Below, piece by piece: positions 1 to 10,467 of a DNA stretch of 32,995 nucleotides (positions within the stretch are counted from its first letter, which is position 1; the number at the start of each line of letters is the position of its first letter). Position numbers and translations under genes: made by a program. The notes beneath the pieces are model-generated. The model had not been told where the DNA came from. It worked only from the letters and a program-made list of their open reading frames with translations, and searched no databases. The stretch comes from Saccoglossus kowalevskii (lineage: Eukaryota > Hemichordata > Enteropneusta > Harrimaniidae), in the NCBI RefSeq assembly GCF_000003605.2, contig NW_003130867.1, forward strand, positions 54,507 to 87,501, read 5' to 3'.

Positions 1-560
1 TGACGATACTATTCAAAATGGCCAAATGATGGCCATTTTTGTGCTTAAAAATCATCAAATATCAAGCATTTATGGATGGATTTTGTTCAAACTTGGTACA
101 TATATTAGACATTACAGGTTCCTGATGTACATCATTTATTTTACAGATCGGATTCAAAATGGCTGTCTGGCGGCCATTTTGTTTTAATGAATGGGCTTCT
201 AGACCCATATCTCCGACTTGTTTTGACTGATTATATTCAAATTTTAAATATTCATTATACATCATGTCATAGATAAACAGATATTTTGGTTTGACGTTCC
301 TATTCAAAATGGCCGAATGGTGGTCATTTTTGTACTAAAAAATCATCAAATATCAAGCATTTATGGATGGATTTCGTTCGAACTTGGTACATACATTAGA
401 CATTACAGGTTCCTTTTCAGATGGGATTTAAAATGGTTGACTGGCGGCCATTTTGTTTTAATGATTGGGCTTCTAGAGCCATATAGAGCTCTTAAATGCT
501 TTGACTGACTATATTCAAATTTTATATATTAGTTATATATCATGTTATATATATATACAT
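1..560. repeat. Tandem pair of ~0.28-kb hairpin-rich repeat units
   Basis: Two copies of the same sequence lie head to tail. The block starting near 11 recurs near 302, and the block starting near 152 recurs near 426, so the second copy has lost about 17 bases internally. A third partial start (ATTCAAAATGGCTG) is seen near 562. Each unit carries imperfect palindromes of the form AAAATGGCCA...TGGCCATTTT, so single strands can fold. No coding potential is convincing; the short open frames here are explained by the repeat. This may be the edge of a longer satellite or a duplicated MITE. Confidence 0.7.
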
Positions 561-1037
561 GTATTCAAAATGGCTGATTTTGAATGCTGTTCCAGAGCAA
601 TATCTCTCAATATGGACAAGTACTTGTTTGATGATCAGATACAAATGTCAATCATTTCAATCATATTCCTGACATGGTTATATTCCCGCTATATTACTAT
701 AAACAAAACTCTATATATATCTTAAATTTGATAACTAATGGGGACTGTGCCATGCATGGCTTGTTTTCATATTAATTATTACATAATAATTATTACGTTC
801 TCATATACACCATAATGATAATTTAATAATGATTTCCTGTTTTTTCACGGTCAATTTAGATTTCGTAGCTATTTGCTTGTTTTGGGGCTATAAGGAATTC
901 AAAATTCCTTTTACTTTGAATGTAACATTTGAAAAGATTACTTATATAATAATTTGACTCGTATTCATCAAATTTTCTCAGTGAGAAAAAATCTGACAAG
1001 ATCAAAAAGCAAAATACATGTCAAAATACATGTCTGT

Positions 1038-1236
1038 AATAAAATTACACTACCAGTTCCCTCTTTTCATCACAAATTCACAAAATAGTCCAGTTTATAG
1101 TCTTCACTTTCATTCAGAAAAGTGGGACAAAGGTAGCCAAATTTGTTGGTTAAAAACCAGATACAATTCCATATAATATATAAGAAAAAAAGTGTAGAAA
1201 AATTTGGGTAAAAAAGACTGGTAGTAAAAAGGTTAA
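1038..1236. mobile_element. MITE-like element, copy 1 (in pirin intron)
   Basis: The left end reads roughly TTACACTACCAGTTCCCTC and the right end, reverse-complemented, TTAACCTTTTTACTACCAGT, giving imperfect terminal inverted repeats about 200 bp apart. The same left-end sequence, with the following CTCTTTTCAT and ATTCACAAAATA blocks, recurs at 31967-32176. There is no coding sequence. It lies just upstream of the pirin acceptor, so the right end abuts its polypyrimidine tract. The superfamily is not determined. Confidence 0.45.
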
Positions 1237-1260
1237 GATTATCTTTTTTTTATTTTGCAG

Positions 1261-1355
1261 ATTGTCATGTGATTCTGGCTGCTGGTGTGCCTTTAAAAGA
1301 ACCAGTTGTACAGCATGGACCATTTGTAATGAATACAGAGACAGAGATACAACAG
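1261..1355 (+). CDS. PIR: Pirin, penultimate coding exon
   Basis: The exon follows a strong acceptor (T-rich tract, then TTTTGCAG) and ends in CAG|GTATGA. Entered in phase 2, it reads ..CHVILAAGVPLKEP, then VVQHGPFVMNTETEIQQ. The G-P-KEPVVQHGPFVMNT stretch is the signature of the pirin C-terminal cupin domain. Pirins are bicupin proteins; the vertebrate one binds iron, acts as a nuclear cofactor of BCL3/NF-kB and has quercetinase activity in vitro. The metal-binding N-terminal cupin must be encoded left of the window. The family is clear; which paralogue is not. Confidence 0.88.
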
Positions 1356-1783
1356 GTATGATATGAATATAACTCTATTGGTTGTATACTGGTAGAATCC
1401 AGAAGAAAAAGTTTGGCTTCTTGTCAATGTTTAATATTTCTCAAATAATGCTTTCGAATACATGCATTAACAGTTTATTAGAATCCTCTGAAACAGAAAA
1501 TAAACATTTCCAATTCTATTCTGTATAAAAGAAAATTTGAATGTTCAAAAAGGTGCCAATTAAATTTTATTGTTTTCTATTGTAAATGTGCAATAATGCA
1601 TGTTATTGACTGATTAAAACAGAGACATGCTTTATCCCTTACAACATGCAGGTTAGTGATGTCACTCTGTAAACTGGCAACATTTCATGATATACGGATC
1701 AATATTTGTTGTCAACAAACTATTATTGGTCCGTGTATAGTGGATGCCAGTACTATACGTAACTTATGTTTTGTTGTACCTAG

Positions 1784-1891
1784 GCAATGAAAGATTACAG
1801 ATCTGGTAAACTTGGAAGTATACCAGGAAGTGAGGAACGCTTTGCACAGACAGAGGCTGCAAAACAAAAACAACATATATCAGGCACCTGA
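1784..1891 (+). CDS. PIR: Pirin, last coding exon
   Basis: The acceptor is CCTAG at 1779-1783. The exon continues in phase 0 from the preceding one and reads AMKDYRSGKLGSIPGSEER, then a short polar tail ending in SGT and a TGA stop. The (Q)QA..DY..G..G pattern is the usual pirin end, the last helix that packs on the C-terminal cupin; the roughly 20 residues after it are variable in the family. The intron before it is 428 bp. It is the 3' end of the only plus-strand gene in the window. Confidence 0.88.
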   Translation, partial: AMKDYRSGKLGSIPGSEERFAQTEAAKQKQHISGT

Positions 1892-2360
1892 AAGGAATTA
1901 TGAATAACTACAATTTGGGCCCTAAATTTAAAAATGAATGAATTGAAAGTGATAGAAAATTCCATGATACACGCACAGAAAGAGTTTGTATTTTATGTAA
2001 TACCAATTGTGTAGAGTATCATTTTTGCATTATCTGTCCATTTTACCAAGAGTTCAGATCTAAATACATTCCAAGTTATTACTATACATTTCCCTCACCC
2101 GAAAAATTTATATCGTTATCACAATTACAAAATGTAGTAATCTTGCTTAATATTTCTAAATTTATTTTTCTCGCCACATAAAAACGTAATACAATTATTT
2201 TGGTCTGACAGTTCATGTTCTTTTCATATTTTCTTGTGCTTTTTCAGTCACTGTAAAATGACATTGTCCTCTGTAAAATGTTATGTAATTACAATGAGTA
2301 TACCTTGAGGCTGGAGGCCTACAATATTTTTGAATAAATTATAATAATAATTGTATAAAA
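1892..2360 (+). promoter_or_regulatory. PIR: Pirin 3' UTR with poly(A) signal
   Basis: After the pirin stop the sequence is AT-rich and non-coding. A canonical AATAAA lies at 2333-2338, about 440 nt beyond the stop, and is the best candidate polyadenylation signal. No stronger signal is seen earlier. Confidence 0.5.
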
Positions 2361-2589
2361 ATGGATTTTAAAATAATAATGCCTTAGATTGAGCTGTGTT
2401 TTTTTCATATTTTCATGTGATATTATTCCATAATTATTGAGTACAGTTATAGTAACTAATTTTAACACTTTTTTTTTGATTTTCTGAATCTAAATGAGTT
2501 ACCGAATGAAATTATGTTCAGAAGTTTTGGAAATACGATAAAAAGACTTATCACTTGGGATGTATTAACTTAGCTGTAATGTTTGTGAT

Positions 2590-3062
2590 TCAACTTAGCG
2601 GTTCACGGATTACAGCTGTTATAAAAAGCAATATTTGAAAGCTGTCAAAAGAGGCAGCTCTAAAACTGTTGGACTAGGGCTCATATAACCAGTATTTGAT
2701 GAAAATACCATCATGGTGAAAGATTTGTGTAATGTTTTCTCAAATAAATCTGTCAAAAAATACTTTGATACAAAAGTGGGCATATTCTGTACAAAAGTTC
2801 AATCTATATTGACTCAACAATCAATGGTTTCAGCTTCTGATATCTCACATAGAGAGAGTTTAGAAAATTGAGAATTATGTGACATTTCATTACTGGCAGT
2901 GCTGTCATAGCAACAAGTTATTTTTACCACAGTTTTCACTATTTCTAATTTCTACGTCATAGATATCGCAAAGTTGCTTATTAGCATATTGTAATAGTAC
3001 ACATGCGCTGAATAAAAAGTGACTCTTGGCCATTCTTGAATTTACTGTGAACCGCTTTTTTA
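2590..3062. mobile_element. Possible foldback/MITE, ~0.47 kb
   Basis: The ten-base arm AGCGGTTCAC at 2597-2606 has its exact reverse complement GTGAACCGCT at 3047-3056. Adjacent bases on both sides match only weakly and no clear target-site duplication is visible. Nothing between them codes. This could be a small non-autonomous DNA transposon or chance. Confidence 0.3.
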
Positions 3063-3236
3063 GTCGTTCCTTCAGTCCTTACTTACCCCATGTTTAGATA
3101 CGTTACAACTAGCAACAAGAATGGGCGTATGTGTTAAATACATTCATTGCAACGTTTTTGGTCTAGAGTATGATTGACGGTGTCAACAAATGAAAAAAGA
3201 TTAAATTCAAGTTTACAAGTGCCGTCTGGAAAAATT

Positions 3237-3512
3237 TTAAACAAACAAAATAATGTTGGATTTGAAGATTTTCGCTTTGGAAAGTGTTTCAATATAAACG
3301 TGACTTTGCTGCCACGGCATACCCATCAATCTGATTGAAATAAGATCTTTATTGGGTTGTTTCGTTATTTCTTTCCCTTTTTCATTATTTTTGGTGTCAC
3401 TTTCCCCTTGGATTGCAAAATCTCCACAAATGGCGAGACCAAATAAAAAAGACAATGACAAAAAAATAAATAATATCCCAGAACAGAATCTTATTTTAAT
3501 CATATTGGTCAT
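3237..3512 (-). CDS. Candidate small secreted protein ORF (91 aa), unproven
   Basis: The ORF starts MTNMIKIRFCSG and runs into a strongly hydrophobic stretch (ILFIFLSLSFLFGLAICG), followed by a charged, Lys/Glu/Asn-rich segment. This is the layout of a signal peptide with cleavage near residue 30, then a mature region with a basic cluster and the peptide RLMGMPWQQ. A possible donor (GG|GTATGC near 3322) would allow splicing onwards, and a TTTAG acceptor-like site lies upstream near 3530. No family is recognised. An overlapping 65-codon ORF on the other strand is probably its shadow. It could equally be a chance ORF in AT-rich DNA. Confidence 0.28.
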   Translation of the reverse strand: MTNMIKIRFCSGILFIFLSLSFLFGLAICGDFAIQGESDTKNNEKGKEITKQPNKDLISIRLMGMPWQQSHVYIETLSKAKIFKSNIILFV

Positions 3513-4610
3513 ACCCCCTTTGACTAAATATCACAAGATAAGCAGATGATTCCTCTGTGATAGTATACCTACCTGTGCATTTATTTGCCAAATCATGCGA
3601 GATCTTGCTTGATGCTAGAACTAATCTATTTGAAGAGGTATAATAGATTCCAGACTAACATGATAAAAATCATTTGCACTTTAATACACAATAGAACAAC
3701 AACAAAGTAGAAAAAATAACAACTGTTTACAACACTGATCAACATGTGTATTACTGATCAACTCTTCAGCTCCAGAGCCAACAAATCAAAACTCATTCTA
3801 CATTTTTTGATACATGAAAGATTGGCTATATTGCAAACAAAAACCCAATTATTTCACCCTCATGAATTGTCAAATTACGGTTACCGGGGGTACTGTTAAA
3901 AGATGGCATGACATGGGAAAGGTACATTTCACATTTCTTGAAATATTAAAAATTTATAAACTTCTGGTAATGTTAATATGAAATTGATACATAAAATATG
4001 TAAAGCCTTATGAAATATATTGTGTTTTTCCAGTAACCCTACCTACCCATATTTTGAGGAAATTTTGAAACGTTTATTTGATGCAAACTATTTATTTCTA
4101 TGGCATATTCACACAACAAATCTTGTAATTTTTTTTTTATTTCCTGTACTATCTTCTATGTAGTGAAAGACTTGAAAACTAACTGATGTCATTTTTCACA
4201 CCTCTAGTTAAACAATGATTATATTACAAAAACCTAAGAGTAGAACTTATTGAAAAAAAAAAATGAAATGAAAATAAATAAAAATTCTAGTCTGCATGCC
4301 TACCCGTATTACTGGAAACGCCTAATTTCTTAGGCCAAAGTAAATCTGGAGTATATTTATGAAGGATATTTAATTTGTTAGATTCAATATTAAGTGGACT
4401 ATTTGAAATTTTGTTTTTCTTCAACATTCATTTTTATAGATTCTGAAATCTTGATCAATGTTTTGTAAGCATGTGATTGTCTTAAAATATGGAAGGTTAC
4501 AAAAAATAAGTGAGTGGTGAGAGGGTTAAATAATAAGACACATCACTTAAAATCAGGTTGTATCAATGGCTGATGATGATGACCTCGTAACAGACTGAAT
4601 TGCAATTGCA
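3513..4610. other. Intergenic stretch; weak MITE-like inverted repeat
   Basis: I see no gene here. TTTTCCAGTAACCCTACC near 4027 and CCCGTATTACTGGAAACG near 4304 share an inverted 10-12 base end (TTTCCAGTAA), which suggests a decayed element of about 290 bp. Minus-strand AATAAA motifs (TTTATT on +) at 4073, 4091 and 4136 are possible poly(A) signals for the death-domain gene to the right. Confidence 0.35.
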
Positions 4611-4614
4611 CTTA

Positions 4615-4901
4615 CTACACAAGTGCATAGAAATTATCTGGTGTGTTCAGTATCTGTGTGTAGACAGATGTCCATCCAAGTCTCTTTAAAGCACAGTTCA
4701 AATGGTCCATATTTGCTTCTCGACCCGCAATTGACCTCCATGCTACAAACATGTTGTAGACCTGATGTTGCAGGTTGTCGGGCGTTGCCATCTTGATCTG
4801 CATGAGTATATCATCACTAAGGCCAAGCTCATGACCCAGCTGTGGATACCTGTTCCCAATCAATGTTGCCATGGTAACCAACTTTCTATCACAAAAAAGA
4901 C
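4615..4901 (-). CDS. Death-domain protein, exon 2 (last)
   Basis: The acceptor is CATTTTTAG, and the exon is joined in phase 1 to exon 1. It encodes the whole death domain: after LFCDRKLVTMATLIG come NRYPQLGHELGLSDD, ILMQIKMATPDNLQHQVYNM, FVAWRSIAGREANMDHLNCA and LKRLGW. This has the six-helix pattern of the superfamily (conserved LG.ELGLSDD helix 2, central W of helix 4 in AWR, final L..AL..LG helix). The total product is 115 residues, with no other domain. Death domains form homotypic complexes in apoptotic and innate immune signalling; such a minimal protein would be an adaptor or a competitor. The TAG stop overlaps a perfect donor-like GTAAGT at 4615-4610, so an additional 3' exon is possible. 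Confidence 0.78.
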
Positions 4902-6382
4902 CTAAAAATGATGGAAATATTGAAACCAAAATAAGATACCAGTATAATATCAAAATCAAAAGAAGCTTAGAAAGAATTACCCCCTGTGCTTGGAGGGAAT
5001 TGGATACATGAAATAAATTTAAAATAACAAATAAATTAAAGGTACCGTATTAACAAATTTAAGACAAGCCTGTCAAATAAGAAGACTTAGTTGCTCTTTA
5101 AAATGCAGTGTGAAAACACTCGGATCTATACAAGCTAATAATACAAATCAGTGGCTTTTGAGGGGGGGGGGGGTCTGCACATTTTTTTCTCACCCAACAG
5201 GGCAACAAACTTTACTTTTTATCTGTGTCCGTTATATTTTTGTCTCTGTGTGGAGAGTAGTCAAACTTTTTTCCCTTTTTCAGAATAGTGTTTTAATTCA
5301 CTCATAAGCAGTATGCTTCAGGAAGAGTAACAAATATTTCCTTGTGAATCAACAGTATAAATCACTAACTCAACACCCCCCCATCCCCATCCCCACAGTT
5401 TAGTGCACATGTTGCATATATGAGCTACAATAGTTGGTGGGCATAATGAATGAATGAACTTTATTGTTCCCGTGTAAAAGAGTAGGTTACATAGGGTGTT
5501 TGCAACAATAAAGAATTTTTGTTAACAAGATAATATTTTGAAAATAACTAGAATGAATGTACTTAAAATTCAACAAATAAATAAATATGTATAAAAGATA
5601 AATACACAAATAAATTATTAAAGAAATCTAATCTCTAATTTTGGTCGCAGCTAAAATAAATATTCTATTTGCATATGTGGTTTTAATATTTACCAAAACT
5701 CAGTGTGTCTGTCAGTGTGTTGTTATATGAGAACTGCTGTCACATAACTGTAAAGTTTAATTTTAACCCTTGTCATTTAGGAGGACACGCTTTAAGAATG
5801 TTAATTTGATGGGGGTATGTTTCTGGTTCAAATACTGGTTAGTCTCTATCACACTCTCCTGGTTAAAAGCAAAGACACACATATTCAGAAATATATTCAG
5901 GCACTGCCAGATAGATAGATAACACTTTTTTTTAGACTAAATTGTTTCTAAATATTCTACATTTACGTAGTTGAAAATGGTTACTAATGAGAGGAGCAGT
6001 ACCATACAATAAGCAACATGTCATATTAGCGAATGTGACTCAATGCACAAATATACTAGCTTACATCTTGTATTAGAGAACTAATTAGATTAGGTAAAAT
6101 AACACGCTTAGCTAAAAGACATGTTTTACAGTATATAAGAGGGTCATTATTTCTGGGCGGGGATGGGTGTGGATTATTCCCGTTAAGTAAGTTTTGTGTA
6201 AACAATTTTTTGTCACATCACATCGCTATGTGTTTTGGACGGGAGCAGCGATCATTGCGTGGGTATTACAGGTATTTATAATCACAATGTTGACTGACAA
6301 CCAAAAGGCGTAAGATAAATCCACGTATTGAATATAAAAGAAACCATAAGAACCTGGTTGTGCATAACACGACACCACTCAC
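4902..6382 (-). other. Intron of death-domain gene
   Basis: No coding exons are apparent. It holds a run of 12 or so G at 5162-5173, a retroelement tail at 5440-5520, and AT-rich simple sequence. Confidence 0.5.
5440..5520 (-). mobile_element. 3' tail of a LINE or SINE (fragment)
   Basis: On the minus strand the sequence reads ACGGGAACAATAAAGTTCAT followed by ATTCATTCAT repeats. An AATAAAGTTC segment ending in an ATTC tetranucleotide repeat is typical of CR1/L2-like non-LTR retrotransposon tails and of SINEs that borrow them. No reverse transcriptase is present; the fragment is 5'-truncated. Confidence 0.4.
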
Positions 6383-6443
6383 CATTCTCGTCGTAAATGG
6401 ACGCTCCGCCAGCAAGTCGACCACCATCACTACACCGAGACAT
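6383..6443 (-). CDS. Death-domain protein, exon 1 (start)
   Basis: The ATG at 6443 is preceded by an in-frame TGA at 6458-6456, which supports it as the start. It encodes MSRCSDGGRLAGGASIYDEN and ends one base into a glycine codon at a good donor (AATG|GTGAGT). Joined to exon 2 it restores GGT and the death-domain frame without adjustment. The N-terminus is short, polar and has no signal peptide, which fits a cytosolic adaptor. The intron to exon 2 is 1,481 bp. Confidence 0.72.
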
Positions 6444-6585
6444 TTTCTTGTAATCTCACTGTCTTTGTTGATCCAGTGCTAGCAAATTTCTGTCACCAAG
6501 ACGTGAACAGCGAAATAGCAAGGTACTTGACTCAGATGTCGGCAGTCATGTTTACAATGTGTTGCCAACTAAGGATAACATTCAT

Positions 6586-6593
6586 ATGCAAAT
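6586..6593. promoter_or_regulatory. Octamer motif upstream of death-domain gene
   Basis: An exact POU octamer, ATGCAAAT, lies about 145 bp upstream of the start codon of the death-domain gene, where a promoter-proximal element would be expected. No TATA box is obvious. An eight-base match occurs by chance often enough that this is only suggestive. Confidence 0.3.
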
Positions 6594-7383
6594 TAGATAT
6601 CACAGGTTGACCTCAAGCAATTTTATTAAGCGCCCTCCTACAGAAGAAACCAAAATATGAACGCTTTTGTTTTTTTATTGACAATGAAGTGGAGCATTTG
6701 TCGTTGCCATCTACTTGTAGTAACTTCTATATTGGAAAACGAGGATTATTGTTTTGGTACCTTAATGCATTGTCATGATTATACAAATGTCAATATACCC
6801 TTGATGCGCTGCTGAAATGAACTGCCACAAATCAAACCATTATGATTTCTGGTTCAAGTTGATCAGAAGATCACCCCTTAAAATGCTAGTTTTTGTGTAA
6901 TACTGTAAAATTTCAACCACTTTTAAATGATAGTTTTGACAATACAAAATTACTTTGAAATTTTGAACTGGTCAAATTTATAGAGTAAAAATCTTTGATA
7001 ACAAAAATATTAGATGGTGCATCAGAAAAGCAACATTTCCGTGAAAACAAGATTGTTTTCAGAATTTTCCTTCATATACACACACAGGAATGTGTTCACA
7101 AGAAATTGTGCTAACAATGTTAAATTCTACACTGTGGTAGTATGATATGCCACTATATTATATAATTTTATCATATTGAAAGTACATTATGGACAATAAC
7201 ATGCAATTGTTAGTATTGTTTTATATTGATGGAAATATTGAACTATGATTCATCATAATTTTAAAATATATTTCTTGCAGCACACATCAGAGTATTTGCT
7301 TGATATAACAATAAAATTCTCTAATATGCATGTGCACTTGTTTTAGAACAATGAATAAAAATCACTGCATATGCATTTAAAGA

Positions 7384-7534
7384 AGGGGCGTCGTCACCTA
7401 TGCATGCGTCAGATGGCCATAGCGCGTCATTGTTTACAAAAAAGCGTCTGCCTATAAGCCTTTGCGTTTTTAGCATGTGTTGTTATCGTCGCTTGGGACT
7501 CAATTCCCGTACATGCGCAGGTGACGACCCTCCC
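7384..7534. mobile_element. MITE-like element with GTCGTCACCT inverted ends
   Basis: The left end GGGGCGTCGTCACCTATGCA and the right end (reverse-complemented GGGAGGGTCGTCACCTGCGC) are inverted repeats 150 bp apart with about 18 of 20 bases matching after small gaps. The inside is notably GC-richer (CpG-containing) than the surroundings. I could not define a target-site duplication. It does not code. Confidence 0.5.
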
Positions 7535-8157
7535 ACTTTAATTTTCATTTAATAAATTGGGTCTACAATATGGAGCATCAAACAGCAAGATTAAAACATT
7601 TTCCTCCACAATGCATCTTCAAAATTAAATTTTCATAATATATGACAATATTACATGTATGGAAGCAAGCGTCCTTTAATGCCCAGTTTCCATTTATTCA
7701 TAAAAAGTTTCAGAGTAGACATGGAAAAACAAGACAATGTCCGGCCGGTATTTAGCATATAAAGACAGAAGGTAGGCAGTCCATCATTGAAGCTGAACCA
7801 TACGCAATAACAGTTCTGGCTGCAAAATGACTAAGTTCTCTTTTCTTAAACTGCATACAGTGAAATGTTTAAATGAATGCCACCACTAGCACACTATGAT
7901 ATAGACGGCAGTATTCTACACACTGTCAGCCTATATAAACAGGTGTGTATAAACAGTCTTTGAAAAGACTAGTAGATGTAGATCCTGTGTCTCACAGACC
8001 ACGTTGACATCATCACAATGGACAAACTAGATATCAATGTTTTGACTTAAAAAGTCAGATGAGTATTTGTTATGTGGGAAGGATTAGGCAGAGCTTTTTT
8101 TATACTGCCTCAACAGATGGGAGTACATTCTCCGTAATAGTGCAAGATGGACTTCAA

Positions 8158-8186
8158 TTTTTTTTTTTTTTTGGGGGGGGGGGGGG
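8158..8186. repeat. T15-G14 homopolymer junction
   Basis: Fifteen T followed by fourteen G (C14-A15 on the other strand). The length is likely to vary and to be error-prone in sequencing. Confidence 0.9.
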
Positions 8187-9046
8187 ATAATGTTGCAAAC
8201 AGATTTAATTATCTTTCCAGTATAACTGATCAGTTGCATTGACTTGAATAGAATAAATAATAAAAAAAACAGAAGAGTACTTGTTGGCATCAGTTACAAC
8301 TTGTAAATACATCCTTGTCTTTAATAAGCATGTGATTTTAATTACACAGCAATACATAGTTTTCAATAAGTAACAAACAAACGTACTGCGAAATATTCAT
8401 AAAATACCACAAAATTACAGCATTGAAAGCTTTAAGCAATCGTAATAAAAAAAAGGACAGTATAAAGACGCTTGAATATCATAAATGTTTACACTATTAT
8501 ATGCTAAGATTATGCCCTTATTCGATAAATAAAACTAAAATGTCCAAAATAAACATACACTTGTCTACTTACGTTATATATGGCAGTTATGTACCTTAAA
8601 ATAACCCTCACTAAAATGTTAAAAGACAGCAGAGATGCCACAGGATATTTTCATTTGTAACACTTTGAACAGATATTGGAGATAACAAGCAAGTCATTTC
8701 ATGGAATTGAAAGAAAGAAGATAGTAAGGACAGCAAATACATCAAAATAATACATACATTTATAACATAACAAAACAATTTTAGGGACATTAACACAAAT
8801 CATTATTGCATGCGATTGTCTACAAAATATTACAAAGAACTTACTGGAGTGATGGCGACAACTGTCTATGGTGTGGCTCTAATATTTGATTCAGTGGACT
8901 AAACCACTTCAAGGTGGGGGGTGCTGGTTAGTTTAAAAATAAATAGAAAATGTGTTTCAGGTACCAGCTATAATTGCTTCAGTTATTCTGCATTGCTATG
9001 CTTGTTTGTTTGTTGTATGTTATCTCCAAACAGCCTCATCTTTGCT

Positions 9047-10386
9047 TTTATTTGTCATTGTCTGAGAGCAAAAAGCACAATATACAATTTTTTCTACTGC
9101 ACAACAAGCACCTTTAAATGAAATATAATAAATAGTTGGTAATCGTTGTCCCAAGTAACTATCCAAAATAATAAGCAATGGCTTTTCCTACCTCAGGTTA
9201 AATTGTTACTTAGGACAATAATTACCAAATATTATATTTCTTATTCCAAGCAGCCTTTAAATTAAGCTACTCTGTGAATACACGGATACTGGATTGTTCA
9301 TGAAATGTTATATATACACAATGAAACATTTGACAACTTGACCCAATTCATGTGTATATTGCTTAGAAATCTATTGGCAACAGTTTGGCAAAAAATTGGG
9401 GTGGGGTGTAAACCGATATAAAAAAAATGCTAATAGACCTACATAAAATATTGTATTACCAAGACTGCATATGTATGTACAAGTTTTTTTTTCAGTTTAT
9501 TTGACGTTGACTTGTATTCACATCAGCCAAGTCACAACAAAGCCAGTCACTGAAAAAGAACAAGGATGCCTCCAACATTAGATATAACGTTATACTTTGA
9601 CCTTTAATCCTGCACTGATGTTAGCAACCAGTTGCCACGGATACAAATGCACAACAAAAACTTCAGGCTTAAATATCAAGACTGTCAGGAATTTTACAAA
9701 ACGTTCCACTTAAGAAACTCAAATAATTGCAGCTTATCAATTTTACAACCTTAAATTGTTTCCAGAATTTAATAAACCAATTTGGTTACCACTAGTTCTC
9801 GTGAGTTGCTGTTTATTATATACAGTAGTGGTAGCACAAAAATTACAAGGTGTATGAACAGCATTGTTGATTAAACAAGGACCCCAAGGCATTGATGATT
9901 TAACAAGACTCCCTAGTCTAGTTATAGTTGACAAAACAAGACCACATAGGCATTGACAATTTAACAAGACTCCCTCGGCAGCAGAACATCCATCCAATCA
10001 GCTACTAAAATCTCCCATGATTCATCGGGATTCGTAGTTCTGTTTTTCAATCATAATTCATGCTGATATGTTACAGATTTCAGGATATTCATAAAATAAT
10101 TTTCTCAAAGGTTTGAATAATGAAAAAGCACCATCAATGAATAAAAAATAGTAACCTTTGACACAGTGAAATCCTAGGCTGTTTAAAAGTGATTTTTCTC
10201 AAAAAGGCAAATCAATTTTGACGCTGTAACACAATGTCAAATCAACACAGTCAGATATCAGAAACTGATGACAAGATTTCAACACAAGTCATCACATTCT
10301 CTGCCGATAAATTTTAAATTTACTGTTAGAACTTCAAAATGTCAAAGGCAACAATTTATACTAAGGGGGATTTGCAAAAGATCTCT
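9047..10386 (-). promoter_or_regulatory. CLASP: CLASP 3' UTR and poly(A) candidates
   Basis: Beyond the CLASP stop no reading frame is conserved. Minus-strand AATAAA signals (TTTATT on +) occur at 9812-9817, 9496-9501 and 9047-9052, giving 3' UTRs of about 0.6, 0.9 or 1.3 kb. The first is simplest, but which is used cannot be told. Within the UTR, two diverged 61-bp units lie at about 9862-9975, each carrying GGCATTGA..ATTTAACAAG (9888 and 9949). Confidence 0.45.
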
Positions 10387-10467
10387 TCAAACACCACCAT
10401 TCTCATCAGGCGTGGACGCTGGTTTGTCAGATTGCGATCTCTTAATATATAAGTTCAGAAGTTTCAT
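10387..10467 (-). CDS. CLASP: CLASP exon w23 (last): C-terminus
   Basis: Begins exactly at the conserved MKLLNLYIKR helix after acceptor TTTCCAG, then a variable tail SQSDKPASTPDENGGV and TGA. Vertebrate CLASPs end the same way, with MKLLNLYIKRAQ followed by a Ser-rich tail. Phase 0 entry. Confidence 0.93.
   Translation of the reverse strand: MKLLNLYIKRSQSDKPASTPDENGGV

Larger units (their letters stand above)
6594..9046. other. Intergenic region between CLASP 3' end and death-domain gene
   Basis: There is no supported gene. It holds a MITE-like element at 7384-7534, a T15-G14 tract at 8158-8186 and AT-rich sequence. Small ORFs here (for example 8084-8290 and 8611-8796, minus) look like chance frames across low-complexity DNA. 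Confidence 0.5.

Noticed and set aside
8084-8290. Minus-strand ORF with a Lys run
   Set aside because: Produced by the T15-G14 tract (Pro/Lys runs); low complexity.
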